Origin: Streptomyces avidinii
GTDB taxonomy: Bacteria; Actinomycetota; Actinomycetes; Streptomycetales; Streptomycetaceae
Direction: 5' to 3'
Assembly: GCF_014650695.1 (NCBI RefSeq)
Contig: NZ_BMVL01000020.1
Coordinates: 5,836 to 69,835, forward strand
Length of the DNA stretch: 64,000 nt
Each line of letters begins with the position of its first letter. The first letter of the stretch is position 1. The position numbers were made by a program, and so were the translations under genes. The notes under the pieces were generated by a model, which was not told the origin of the DNA, searched no databases, and saw nothing but the letters and a program-made list of their open reading frames with translations. Positions 9,561 to 17,850 of this stretch are shown here, piece by piece.

Positions 9561-10775
9561 ATGAAGACGATCGATGAACTGCTCGCCGAAGGCGTCAAGG
9601 GCAAGCGGGTCTTCGTCCGCGCGGACCTGAACGTCCCGCTGGCCGAGGGCACCATCACCGACGACGGCCGCATCCGCGCCGTCCAGCCCACGATCGCGAA
9701 GCTCGCCGAAGCCGGCGCCCGCGTCATCGTGGCCTCGCACCTGGGCCGCCCGAAGGGCACCGGCGTGGAGCCGGCGTTCTCGCTCGCCCCGGCCGCCACC
9801 CGCCTCGGCGAACTCCTCGGTGCGGACGTCGCGTTCGCCACCGACACCGTCGGCGCCTCCGCCAAGGAGACCGTCGCGGCCCTCACCGACGGCCAGGTCG
9901 CCGTCATCGAGAACCTGCGCTTCAACGCCGGTGAGACCTCCAAGGACGACGCCGAGCGCGCCGCCTTCGCGGACCAGCTCGCCGAGCTCGCCGACGTGTA
10001 CGTGGGCGACGGCTTCGGAGCGGTGCACCGGGGGCACGCCTCGGTCTTCGACCTGCCCGCCCGCCTGCCGCACGCGGCCGGCTACCTCATCGCCACCGAG
10101 GTCGGCGTCCTGAAGAAGCTGACCGCCGAGGTCGAGCGTCCGTACGTGGTGGTCCTCGGCGGCGCCAAGGTCTCCGACAAGCTCGCCGTCATCGACGAGC
10201 TGCTCGGCAAGGCCGACCGCATCCTCATCGGCGGCGGCATGGCCTACACCTTCCTCCACGCCAAGGGCTACGAGGTCGGCATCTCCCTGCTCCAGAAGGA
10301 CCAGGTGGAGAAGGTCAAGGAGTACATGCAGCGCGCCGAGGACACCGGCGTCGAGCTGGTCCTCCCGGTCGACGTGCTGGTCTCCTCGGAGTTCCCGGAC
10401 CTGAAGACCAAGGCCCCGGCGAACCCCGACATCGTCGACGCGGACAAGATCCCCGCCGACAAGGAGGGCCTGGACATCGGCCCCCGGACGCGCGAGCTGT
10501 ACGCGTCGAAGATCGCCGACGCGAAGACCGTCTTCTGGAACGGCCCGGTGGGCGTCTTCGAGCACCCCGACTACGCCGGCGGCACCAAGGCCGTCGCCCA
10601 GGGTCTGCTCGACAGCAGTGCCTTCACCGTCGTCGGCGGTGGCGACAGTGCCGCCGCGGTCCGCATCCTGGGCTTCGACGAGAATGCTTTCGGCCACATC
10701 TCGACCGGTGGCGGCGCCTCCCTCGAATACCTCGAGGGCAAGACGCTCCCCGGCCTCGCCGCCCTGGAGGGCTGA
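9561..10775 (+). CDS. pgk: Phosphoglycerate kinase
   Basis: Phosphoglycerate kinase transfers phosphate from 1,3-bisphosphoglycerate to ADP. The substrate-binding N-terminal motif VFVRADLNVPL, the basic SHLGRPKG and ENLRF segments, the nucleotide-binding GGAKVSDK and GGGDSAAA segments, and the C-terminal ISTGGGASLEYLEGK are all present in 404 residues, the normal length. AAGGAG sits about ten bases before the ATG. It is followed after six bases by tpiA, so the two are certainly co-transcribed. Confidence 0.97.
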   Translation: MKTIDELLAEGVKGKRVFVRADLNVPLAEGTITDDGRIRAVQPTIAKLAEAGARVIVASHLGRPKGTGVEPAFSLAPAATRLGELLGADVAFATDTVGASAKETVAALTDGQVAVIENLRFNAGETSKDDAERAAFADQLAELADVYVGDGFGAVHRGHASVFDLPARLPHAAGYLIATEVGVLKKLTAEVERPYVVVLGGAKVSDKLAVIDELLGKADRILIGGGMAYTFLHAKGYEVGISLLQKDQVEKVKEYMQRAEDTGVELVLPVDVLVSSEFPDLKTKAPANPDIVDADKIPADKEGLDIGPRTRELYASKIADAKTVFWNGPVGVFEHPDYAGGTKAVAQGLLDSSAFTVVGGGDSAAAVRILGFDENAFGHISTGGGASLEYLEGKTLPGLAALEG

Positions 10776-10781
10776 ACCCGT

Positions 10782-11558
10782 ATGACCACGCGCACCCCGC
10801 TCATGGCGGGCAACTGGAAGATGAACCTCAACCACCTGGAGGCCATCGCCCACGTCCAGAAGCTCGCCTTCGCCCTCGCCGACAAGGACTACGACGCCGT
10901 CGAGGTCGCGGTCCTGCCGCCCTTCGTCGACCTGCGCTCCGTCCAGACCCTGGTCGACGGCGACAAGCTGAAGATCAAGTACGGCGCCCAGGACATCTCC
11001 GCGCACGACTCCGGCGCCTACACGGGTGAGATCTCCGGCCCGATGCTGTCGAAGCTGAAGTGCACGTACGTGGCCGTCGGCCACAGCGAGCGCCGCCAGT
11101 ACCACGGCGAGACCGACGAAATCTGCAACGCCAAGGTCAAGGCCGCCTACCGGCACGGGATCACCCCGATCCTCTGCGTCGGAGAGGGCCTGGACGTCCG
11201 CAAGGCCGGCCGGCAGGTCGCCCACACCCTGAGCCAGCTCGACGGCGGCCTGGAAGGCGTCCCGGCCGAGCAGGTCGAGTCCGTCGTGATCGCCTACGAG
11301 CCCGTCTGGGCCATCGGGACCGGCGAGGTCGCCACCCCCGACGACGCCCAGGAGGTCTGCGGGGCGATCCGCGGCCGTCTCGCCGAGCTGTACTCGCAGG
11401 AGCTGGCCGACAAGGTCCGCATCCAGTACGGCGGCTCCGTGAAGTCCGGGAACATCGCGGCGATCATGGCCCAGCCCGACGTCGACGGCGCCCTGATCGG
11501 CGGCGCGGCACTGGACGCGGAGGAGTTCGTCAAGATCGTCCGCTTCCGCGACCAGTGA
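10782..11558 (+). CDS. tpiA: Triosephosphate isomerase
   Basis: The enzyme interconverts dihydroxyacetone phosphate and glyceraldehyde 3-phosphate. Active-site pieces are intact in order: the lysine in GNWKMN, the histidine in AVGHSERR, the glutamate in AYEPVWAIGTG, and the phosphate-binding YGGSVK and GGAAL loops. At 258 residues it has normal length. It begins six bases after pgk and probably depends on the gap-pgk transcript. A large hairpin separates it from secG. Confidence 0.97.
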   Translation: MTTRTPLMAGNWKMNLNHLEAIAHVQKLAFALADKDYDAVEVAVLPPFVDLRSVQTLVDGDKLKIKYGAQDISAHDSGAYTGEISGPMLSKLKCTYVAVGHSERRQYHGETDEICNAKVKAAYRHGITPILCVGEGLDVRKAGRQVAHTLSQLDGGLEGVPAEQVESVVIAYEPVWAIGTGEVATPDDAQEVCGAIRGRLAELYSQELADKVRIQYGGSVKSGNIAAIMAQPDVDGALIGGAALDAEEFVKIVRFRDQ

Positions 11559-11589
11559 GTATGCGGTAGGGCGGATCCGTCGTACCCTT

Positions 11590-11639
11590 GCGGGGGCCAG
11601 GGGCTGAACCACCAGCCGCTGGCCCCCGCGCACATCTCG
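11590..11639 (+). terminator. Hairpin between tpiA and secG
   Basis: An 11-bp perfect stem (GCGGGGGCCAG with its complement) encloses a smaller GGCTG/CAGCC pair. There is no T-run, so it may only reduce read-through from the glycolytic operon into secG. Confidence 0.5.
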
Positions 11640-11681
11640 CAAAGCCGGAAAGCCCGAAAAGCCAGAAAGTAGGAATCAGCC

Positions 11682-11918
11682 GTGATTATGGGGTTCTCGA
11701 TCGCCCTGATCGTCTTCAGCGCCCTGCTGATGCTGCTCGTGCTGATGCACAAGGGCAAGGGCGGCGGCCTCTCCGACATGTTCGGCGGCGGTATGCAGTC
11801 GTCGGTCGGCGGTTCCTCCGTCGCGGAGCGCAACCTGGACCGCATCACCGTGGTCGTCGGTCTGCTGTGGTTCGCGTGCATCGTCGCGCTCGGCCTGCTG
11901 ATGAAGGCGAGCAGCTGA
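11682..11918 (+). CDS. secG: Preprotein translocase subunit SecG
   Basis: SecG is the small accessory subunit of the SecYEG channel. The 78 residues show the family layout: a first membrane helix (residues 3-20), a Gly-rich cytoplasmic loop with HKGKGGGLSDMFGGG, and a second helix near the C terminus. The start is taken as the GTG at 11682; an ATG six bases later is equally possible. Its place just after tpiA is the usual one in actinobacteria. Confidence 0.93.
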   Translation: MIMGFSIALIVFSALLMLLVLMHKGKGGGLSDMFGGGMQSSVGGSSVAERNLDRITVVVGLLWFACIVALGLLMKASS

Positions 11919-12008
11919 CCGTTCTGGCCATTCCGGCAGTCCGGTCGGCACCACCCGGCCTACTATGAGGGTCGGCGTTCATGGCGTGGAATCAGTAACT
12001 CCGCTCAC

Positions 12009-12036
12009 TGGACGTGCGTTGGGCCTTACGTAGACT
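12009..12036 (+). promoter_or_regulatory. Candidate HrdB-type promoter of the RbpA-like gene
   Basis: TGGACG and TAGACT are separated by 16 bases, close to the TTGACN and TAGRRT consensus. The predicted start lies near 12043, giving a leader of about 57 bases with AGGGAG before the GTG. Confidence 0.5.
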
Positions 12037-12099
12037 TGGGCGCTCCGCGGCGGAAATCCACTCACACTCCGCGGCACCATCACGCAGGGAGTTACGACC

Positions 12100-12435
12100 G
12101 TGGCAAGTGGCAACGCGATCCGTGGTAGCCGGGTCGGAGCGGGGCCGATGGGTGAGGCAGAGCGCGGCGAGTCCGCGCCCCGCCTGCGCATCTCCTTCTG
12201 GTGCTCGAACGGGCACGAGACGCAGCCGAGCTTCGCCAGCGACGCGCAGGTGCCGGACACCTGGGACTGCCCGCGCTGCGGGTTCCCGGCCGGCCAGGAC
12301 CGGGACAACCCGCCCGCCCCGCCGCGCACCGAGCCGTACAAGACGCACCTGGCGTACGTACGGGAACGGCGCTCGGACGCCGACGGCGAGGCGATCCTCG
12401 CCGAGGCGCTCGCCAAGCTCCGCGGCGAGATCTGA
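12100..12435 (+). CDS. RbpA-family RNA polymerase-binding protein
   Basis: RbpA proteins bind the principal sigma factor and RNA polymerase and stabilise open complexes in actinobacteria. This 111-residue protein has the RbpA zinc-ribbon pattern: WCSNGHE near residue 34, TWDCPRCGFPAG about 25 residues later, RTEPYKTH, then the RR-x-EAILAEAL-x-KLRG sigma-interacting helix. Its N terminus differs from classic RbpA, which has a basic core linker, so it is probably the second paralogue (RbpB) known in Streptomyces. The start is a GTG with AGGGAG upstream. It is a single-gene unit with its own promoter-like element and a very strong terminator. Family assignment is firm; function of the paralogue is less certain. 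Confidence 0.85.
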   Translation: MASGNAIRGSRVGAGPMGEAERGESAPRLRISFWCSNGHETQPSFASDAQVPDTWDCPRCGFPAGQDRDNPPAPPRTEPYKTHLAYVRERRSDADGEAILAEALAKLRGEI

Positions 12436-12470
12436 GACGGCCCGGAGCGACGGCCCGAAGCACGTGACAC

Positions 12471-12513
12471 GAGGCCCGGTGCCACAGGAACTTCTCCTGT
12501 GGCACCGGGCCTC
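12471..12513 (+). terminator. Strong terminator after the RbpA-like gene
   Basis: A 19-bp perfect stem with a five-base loop is followed by TTTGTG. This is one of the clearest intrinsic terminators in the window. Confidence 0.9.
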
Positions 12514-12589
12514 TTTGTGTGCGTTCTGCCGCTTGTGATCCCTTAAGTTGGAGGACGGCGGGGCACGACAGGACGGAAGAAGTGGGTTG

Positions 12590-14305
12590 ATGTCCGAGAT
12601 GAATGCAAATCAGGCCGCCGCGCGAAGCGCGTCAAGCGAGGGTGGTGGTGGTCGACGGGAGGGACGTACGAAGCTGAACCGGATGCCGGAGTGGCTGGCA
12701 CTCGGCAAGCACCGGGAGGAGTTCGGGCAGACGCATCTGCGGGAGCTGTTCGAGGAGAACCCCGGCCGCGGCTCCGGCTACACCCTGCAGGTCGGTGACC
12801 TGCACATCGACTACTCGAAGCACCTCGTCACCGACGAGACGCTCGCGCTGCTCCGCGAGCTGGCCGAGGCCACCGGCGTGGCCGAGCTGCGCGAGGCGAT
12901 GTTCCGCGGCGAGAAGATCAACACGACCGAGGACAGGGCGGTGCTGCACACCGCCCTGCGCGCACCGGCCGACGCGGTCGTCGAGGTCGACGGCGAGAAC
13001 GTCGTCCCCGCCGTGCACGCCGTCCTCGACAAGATGGCGGCCTTCTCCGACCGGGTCAGGTCGGGGGCGTGGACCGGCTTCACCGGCAAGCGCATCAAGA
13101 ACGTCGTCAACATCGGTATCGGCGGCTCCGACCTGGGCCCGGCCATGGCGTACGAGGCCCTGCGTGCCTTCGCCGACCGGGATCTGACGGTGCGCTTCGT
13201 CTCCAACGTCGACGGCGCGGACCTGCACGAGGCCGTGCGGGACCTGGACCCGGCCGAGACGCTGTTCATCATCGCCTCCAAGACCTTCACCACCATCGAG
13301 ACCATCACCAACGCCACCTCGGCGCGCGGCTGGCTGCTCGCGGGGCTGGGCGGCGACCAGGCCGCCGTGGCACGGCACTTCGTGGCCCTGTCGACCAACG
13401 CCGAGAAGGTCACCGACTTCGGCATCGATCCGGCCAACATGTTCGAGTTCTGGGACTGGGTCGGCGGACGCTACTCCTTCGACTCGGCCATCGGCCTCTC
13501 CCTGATGATCGCGATCGGCCCGGCCGCCTTCCGGGAGATGCTCGCCGGCTTCCACACCATGGACGAGCACTTCCGCACGGCGCCCGCGCACGAGAACGCC
13601 CCGCTGCTGATGGGCCTGTTGGGGATCTGGTACATCGCCTTCTTCGACGCCCAGTCGCACGCGGTGCTCCCGTACAGCCACTACCTCTCGCGCTTCACCG
13701 CGTACTTGCAGCAGCTCGACATGGAGTCCAACGGCAAGTCCGTGGACCGCGACGGCAATCCGGTGGACTGGCAGACGGGCCCGGTGGTCTGGGGCACGCC
13801 CGGCACCAACGGTCAGCACGCCTACTACCAGCTCATTCACCAGGGCACGCGGGTGATCCCGGCGGACTTCATCGGCTTCGCCCGGCCGGTGGCGGAGCTG
13901 GAGGCGGCCACGGCGGCCCAGCACGACCTGCTGATGGCGAACTTCTTCGCGCAGACCCAGGCGCTGGCCTTCGGCAAGACGGCGGACGAGGTGCGCGCCG
14001 AGGGAGCCCCCGAGTCACTGGTCCCGCACAAGACCTTCCACGGGAACCACCCGACGACCACCGTCCTGGCCGCCGAGCTCTCCCCGGCGGTGCTGGGCCA
14101 GCTGATCGCGCTCTACGAGCACAAGGTGTTCGTCCAGGGCGCGGTGTGGAACATCGACTCCTTCGACCAGTGGGGCGTCGAGCTCGGCAAGGTGCTCGCC
14201 AAGCGCGTCGAGCCCGCGCTGAGCGAGGGTGCGGACGTGCCCGGTCTGGACGCCTCGACGAAGGCCCTGGTGGCCACGTACCGGAAGCTGCGCGGGCGCG
14301 GCTGA
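12590..14305 (+). CDS. pgi: Glucose-6-phosphate isomerase
   Basis: The enzyme interconverts glucose 6-phosphate and fructose 6-phosphate, joining glycolysis to the pentose-phosphate genes on the opposite strand. Signature segments are NIGIGGSDLGP, SKTFTTIET, GGRYSFDSAIGLS, MESNGKSV, HKTFHGNHPTTT and the C-terminal SFDQWGVELGK. The ATG at 12590 follows GGAAGAAG and gives 571 residues. This is slightly longer than usual, and the first 25-30 residues are low-complexity Ala/Ser/Gly. Later ATG (12599) or earlier TTG (12548, 12587) starts are possible. Confidence 0.95.
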   Translation: MSEMNANQAAARSASSEGGGGRREGRTKLNRMPEWLALGKHREEFGQTHLRELFEENPGRGSGYTLQVGDLHIDYSKHLVTDETLALLRELAEATGVAELREAMFRGEKINTTEDRAVLHTALRAPADAVVEVDGENVVPAVHAVLDKMAAFSDRVRSGAWTGFTGKRIKNVVNIGIGGSDLGPAMAYEALRAFADRDLTVRFVSNVDGADLHEAVRDLDPAETLFIIASKTFTTIETITNATSARGWLLAGLGGDQAAVARHFVALSTNAEKVTDFGIDPANMFEFWDWVGGRYSFDSAIGLSLMIAIGPAAFREMLAGFHTMDEHFRTAPAHENAPLLMGLLGIWYIAFFDAQSHAVLPYSHYLSRFTAYLQQLDMESNGKSVDRDGNPVDWQTGPVVWGTPGTNGQHAYYQLIHQGTRVIPADFIGFARPVAELEAATAAQHDLLMANFFAQTQALAFGKTADEVRAEGAPESLVPHKTFHGNHPTTTVLAAELSPAVLGQLIALYEHKVFVQGAVWNIDSFDQWGVELGKVLAKRVEPALSEGADVPGLDASTKALVATYRKLRGRG

Positions 14306-14323
14306 CCCGGGCGCGGATACGTG

Positions 14324-14359
14324 AAGGGCCCGCCTCCCGCTACCGGGAGGCGGGCCCTT
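14324..14359. terminator. Shared terminator of convergent pgi and pgl
   Basis: A 16-bp perfect stem with a four-base loop sits between the two converging genes and ends in CCCTTTCG on the plus strand. It can serve both directions. Confidence 0.88.
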
Positions 14360-14374
14360 TCGCACGGGCCGCCG

Positions 14375-15163
14375 TCAGGAGGAGGCCGGGGGGTACATCC
14401 CCGTCGGGAGCTTGGCCGCGGCCGCGCGGTCCAGGAGCCACAGGGTGCGGGAGCGGCCGTACGCCGCCGCGGCCGGGGCCTGGACCTGGCCCGCGCCGCC
14501 CAGGGCCAGGGACACCGCCCCGGCCTTGTCCTCGCCCGCGGCCAGCAGCCAGACCTCACGCGCGGCCCGGATCGCCGGGAGGGTGAGCGAGATCCGGGTG
14601 GGCGGGGGCTTCGGGGCGCCGTGGACGCCGACCACCGTGCGCTCGGTCTCGCGGGCCGCCGGGTGCTCCGGGAACAGCGAGGCCACGTGCGTGTCCGGGC
14701 CGACGCCCAGCATCAGCACGTCGAAGGTGGGGACCGGGCCGTGGTCCTCGGGGCCTGCCGCCTTGGCGAGCTCGGCCGCGTAGGAGGCTGCCGCGGCGTC
14801 CACGTCCGCCCCGTACGGGCCGTCCGAGGCGGGCATCACGTGCACGCGGGCGGGGTCCACGGGGACCGCGTCCAGGAGGGCCTCACGGGCCTGGGTGTGG
14901 TTGCGCTCGGGGTCGTCGGCGGGGACGTACCGCTCGTCGCCCCACCACAGGTCCAGCCGGGCCCAGTCGACGGCGTCCCGCGCCGGGGCGGCTGCCAGTG
15001 CGGCGAGCAGGCCGTTGCCGTTGCGTCCGCCGGTGAGGACGACGGACGCGGAGCCGCGGGCCGCCTGCGCGTCCACGATCTTCGTGATGAGCCGGGCCGC
15101 GGTGGCCTGGGCCATCAGTTCCTTGTCCCGGTGGACGACGACCTGGGGAGTCGTCATACCCAT
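14375..15163 (-). CDS. pgl: 6-phosphogluconolactonase
   Basis: The enzyme hydrolyses 6-phosphogluconolactone, the second oxidative pentose-phosphate step. Family motifs are VVLTGGRNGNGLL, DLWWGDERYVP and LMLGVGPDTHVASLFP in a 262-residue protein of the DevB/SOL type. It is the last gene of the minus-strand run tkt-tal-zwf-opcA-pgl. A 142-base gap with a hairpin precedes it, so its dosage may differ from that of opcA. The substrate-binding GGxxGNxLL loop has N where many homologues have S or T. Confidence 0.94.
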   Translation of the reverse strand: MGMTTPQVVVHRDKELMAQATAARLITKIVDAQAARGSASVVLTGGRNGNGLLAALAAAPARDAVDWARLDLWWGDERYVPADDPERNHTQAREALLDAVPVDPARVHVMPASDGPYGADVDAAAASYAAELAKAAGPEDHGPVPTFDVLMLGVGPDTHVASLFPEHPAARETERTVVGVHGAPKPPPTRISLTLPAIRAAREVWLLAAGEDKAGAVSLALGGAGQVQAPAAAAYGRSRTLWLLDRAAAAKLPTGMYPPASS

Positions 15164-15223
15164 GTGCTGCCGCCTTGTCGGTAGGTCTGATGCGGATGCG
15201 GTTACCGCTGCGCGGAGCCGTCC

Positions 15224-15284
15224 CCGCCCCGCCCCTTCCCGAAACCGGGGCGGAGCTCCGGGAAACGGCGAAAGGGCGGGGCGG
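15224..15284 (-). terminator. Hairpin between opcA and pgl
   Basis: CCGCCCCGCCC pairs with GGGCGGGGCGG across a loop of about 40 bases. It lacks a T-run and may act as a partial terminator or mRNA processing point inside the operon. Confidence 0.35.
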
Positions 15285-15305
15285 CGAAAGCCCCGCAGGG
15301 TTCCG

Positions 15306-16322
15306 CTACTTGGCCCTGGCCTTCTTCGGCTTCGGAGCCGGGGCGGGGGCCGGGTCCGCCGGGGCTTCGGCGGGGTCGGGCGCCGCCGCAGGCGTGGAGG
15401 CCTCCAGCCTCGCCACGCCGAACCTCAGCGAGGCCTCGTACGTGTTGTCCGGGTCCAGCCTGCGCAGCTCCTCCGCCAGGAGCTCGGCCGTGTCACGGCG
15501 CTTGAGCGCCACCGCACGGTCGGGCTGCCCCGGCATGCACAGCGTGGCCAGCGAGCCGTCCGCCCGGTCCAGGACGATGTCGCCGTCCTTGGTGGACAGC
15601 CGTACGGAGGTCAGGCCCGGGCCCGACGACAGCGTGCGCCGGACGGGGACCTGGAGCCGGTCCGCCAGCCACATGGCCAGCAGTTCGCAGCTCGGGTTCT
15701 CGTCCTCGCCCTCGACGGTCGCCGAGGCGACCGACAGGGCCTGCTGGTCCAGTGCCGCCGCCAGCATGGAGCGCCACGGGGTGATCCGGGTCCACGACAG
15801 GTCCGTGTCCCCGGGCGCGTACGCCTCCGCCCGGGCGCCGAGCGCCTCGACCGGGTGCTCGCAGGAGTACGTGTCCGTGATCCGGCGCTGTCCCAGCGCG
15901 CCCAGCGGGTCGCCCGCCAGGTCTGCCGGAGCCCCTCCCGGCCACCAGACGACCACGGGGGCGTCGGGCAGCAGGAGCGGCAGCACGACCGACTGGGCAT
16001 GGTTGACCAGTTCGCCGTGCAGACGGAGAACCACCGTTTCCCCGCTGCCGGCGTCCGCCCCGACGCGGATCTCCGCGTCGAGCCGGGCGTCACGGCGACT
16101 GCGGGGGGAGCGGCTGGCCCGCTTGACCACGACGACGATCCGCGAGGGGTGTTCGTGGGACGCGTCGTTCGCCGACTTGAGCGCGTCGTACGCGTTCTCC
16201 TCGTCGGTCACGATCACCAGCGTGAGGACCATGCCGATGGCCGGCGTGCCGATGTCCCGGCGTGCCTGCACCATCGCGGCATTGATCTTGCTGGAGTTGG
16301 TCTCCGTGAGGTCGATCTTCAT
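15306..16322 (-). CDS. opcA: OpcA, glucose-6-phosphate dehydrogenase assembly protein
   Basis: OpcA is needed for full activity and redox control of glucose-6-phosphate dehydrogenase in cyanobacteria and actinobacteria. The 338-residue protein begins with the typical DLTETNSSKINAAMVQARR segment and contains HPSRIVVVVKR, LPLLLPDAPVVVWWPG and TRITPWRSMLAAALD. The C-terminal 35 residues are Ala/Pro-rich and end in a basic KPKKARAK tail. Its ATG overlaps the zwf stop (ATGA), matching a function tied to the neighbouring enzyme. Confidence 0.93.
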   Translation of the reverse strand: MKIDLTETNSSKINAAMVQARRDIGTPAIGMVLTLVIVTDEENAYDALKSANDASHEHPSRIVVVVKRASRSPRSRRDARLDAEIRVGADAGSGETVVLRLHGELVNHAQSVVLPLLLPDAPVVVWWPGGAPADLAGDPLGALGQRRITDTYSCEHPVEALGARAEAYAPGDTDLSWTRITPWRSMLAAALDQQALSVASATVEGEDENPSCELLAMWLADRLQVPVRRTLSSGPGLTSVRLSTKDGDIVLDRADGSLATLCMPGQPDRAVALKRRDTAELLAEELRRLDPDNTYEASLRFGVARLEASTPAAAPDPAEAPADPAPAPAPKPKKARAK

Positions 16323-17845
16323 GGCCGGCGCCAGCTCCGTCCGTCTCGTGCGAGCATCTCGTCCGCCTCGACCGGCCCCCAGGTGCCCGACGGGTACTGT
16401 GCGGGCTTGCCGTGCTTGTCCCAGTACTCCTCGATCGGGTCGAGGATGTTCCAGGACAGTTCGACCTCCTGGTGACGCGGGAAGAGGTTCGCGTCGCCGA
16501 GGAGCACGTCGAGGATGAGTCGCTCGTACGCCTCGGGGCTCGACTCCGTGAAGGACTCGCCGTAGGCGAAGTCCATCGTGACGTCCCGGACCTCCATGGA
16601 GGTGCCCGGAACCTTGGAGCCGAAGCGGACCGTCACGCCCTCGTCCGGCTGGACCCGGATGACCAGGGCGTTCTGCCCCAGCTCCTCGGTCGCGCCCGAC
16701 TCGAACGGCAGGTACGGGGCCCGCTTGAAGACGACCGCGATCTCGGTCACCCGGCGGCCCAGGCGCTTGCCCGTCCGCAGGTAGAACGGGACGCCCGCCC
16801 AGCGGCGGTTGTTGATCTCCAGCCGGATGGCCGCGTAGGTGTCGGTCTTGGACTTGGGGTCGATGCCGTCCTCTTCGAGGTAGCCCTTGACCTTCTCGCC
16901 GCCCTGCCAGGCAGCCGCGTACTGGCCGCGCACCGTGTGCTTGCCCAGGTCCTCGGGCAGCTGGACCGCCGTCAGCACCTTGAGCTTCTCGGCCACCAGC
17001 GCCTTGGGGTGGAAGGAGCCGGGCTCCTCCATCGCGGTCAGCGCGAGCAGCTGGAGCAGGTGGTTCTGGATGACGTCCCGGGCGGCGCCGATACCGTCGT
17101 AGTACCCGGCCCGGCCGCCGATGCCGATGTCCTCGGCCATGGTGATCTGCACGTGGTCGACGTACGACCGGTTCCAGATCGGCTCGAACATCGTGTTGGC
17201 GAAGCGGAGCGCCAGGATGTTCTGGACGGTCTCCTTGCCGAGGTAGTGGTCGATCCGGAAGACCTCGTCACGCGGGAAGACCTCGTGGACGACCTTGTTG
17301 AGTTCCTCGGCGCTCTTCAGGTTGTGGCCGAAGGGCTTCTCGATGACGGCACGCCGCCAGGAGCCCTCCTTCTGCGCCAGCCCGTGGTCCTTGAGCTGCT
17401 GCACCACCTTGGGGAAGAACTTGGGCGGGACGGACAGGTAGAAGGCGAAGTTGCCGCCCGTGCCCTGTGCCTTGTCCAGCTCCTCTATGGTCGCCTTCAG
17501 CGTCTCGAAGGCGGCGTCGTCGTCGAAGTCGCCCGAGACGAAACGGCAGCCCTGCACGAGCTGCTGCCACACTTCCTCGCGGAAGGGCGTCCGGGAGTGC
17601 TCCTTGACCGCGTCGTGGACCTCCTGCGCGAAGTCCTCGTCCTGCCACTCGCGACGGGCGAACCCGATCAGGGAGAAGCCCGGCGGGAGCAGGCCACGGT
17701 TGGCCAGGTCGTAGACGGCAGGCATCAGCTTCTTGCGCGACAGGTCACCCGTAACGCCGAAAATGACCAGGCCGGACGGCCCCGCGATACGCGGGAGCCG
17801 CCGGTCCTGTGCGTCACGAAGCGGGTTCGCTCCGTTTACAGACAA
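16319..17845 (-). CDS. zwf: Glucose-6-phosphate 1-dehydrogenase
   Basis: The enzyme makes NADPH and 6-phosphogluconolactone, the entry to the oxidative pentose-phosphate path. The coenzyme site VIFGVTGDLSRKKLMPAVYDL, the substrate motif RIDHYLGKE with catalytic histidine, and IQNHLLQLLALTAMEEP are intact in 508 residues, the expected length. It begins six bases after tal and overlaps opcA at its end, so tal-zwf-opcA are tightly coupled. Confidence 0.97.
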   Translation of the reverse strand: MSVNGANPLRDAQDRRLPRIAGPSGLVIFGVTGDLSRKKLMPAVYDLANRGLLPPGFSLIGFARREWQDEDFAQEVHDAVKEHSRTPFREEVWQQLVQGCRFVSGDFDDDAAFETLKATIEELDKAQGTGGNFAFYLSVPPKFFPKVVQQLKDHGLAQKEGSWRRAVIEKPFGHNLKSAEELNKVVHEVFPRDEVFRIDHYLGKETVQNILALRFANTMFEPIWNRSYVDHVQITMAEDIGIGGRAGYYDGIGAARDVIQNHLLQLLALTAMEEPGSFHPKALVAEKLKVLTAVQLPEDLGKHTVRGQYAAAWQGGEKVKGYLEEDGIDPKSKTDTYAAIRLEINNRRWAGVPFYLRTGKRLGRRVTEIAVVFKRAPYLPFESGATEELGQNALVIRVQPDEGVTVRFGSKVPGTSMEVRDVTMDFAYGESFTESSPEAYERLILDVLLGDANLFPRHQEVELSWNILDPIEEYWDKHGKPAQYPSGTWGPVEADEMLARDGRSWRRP

Positions 17846-17850
17846 GGTGT

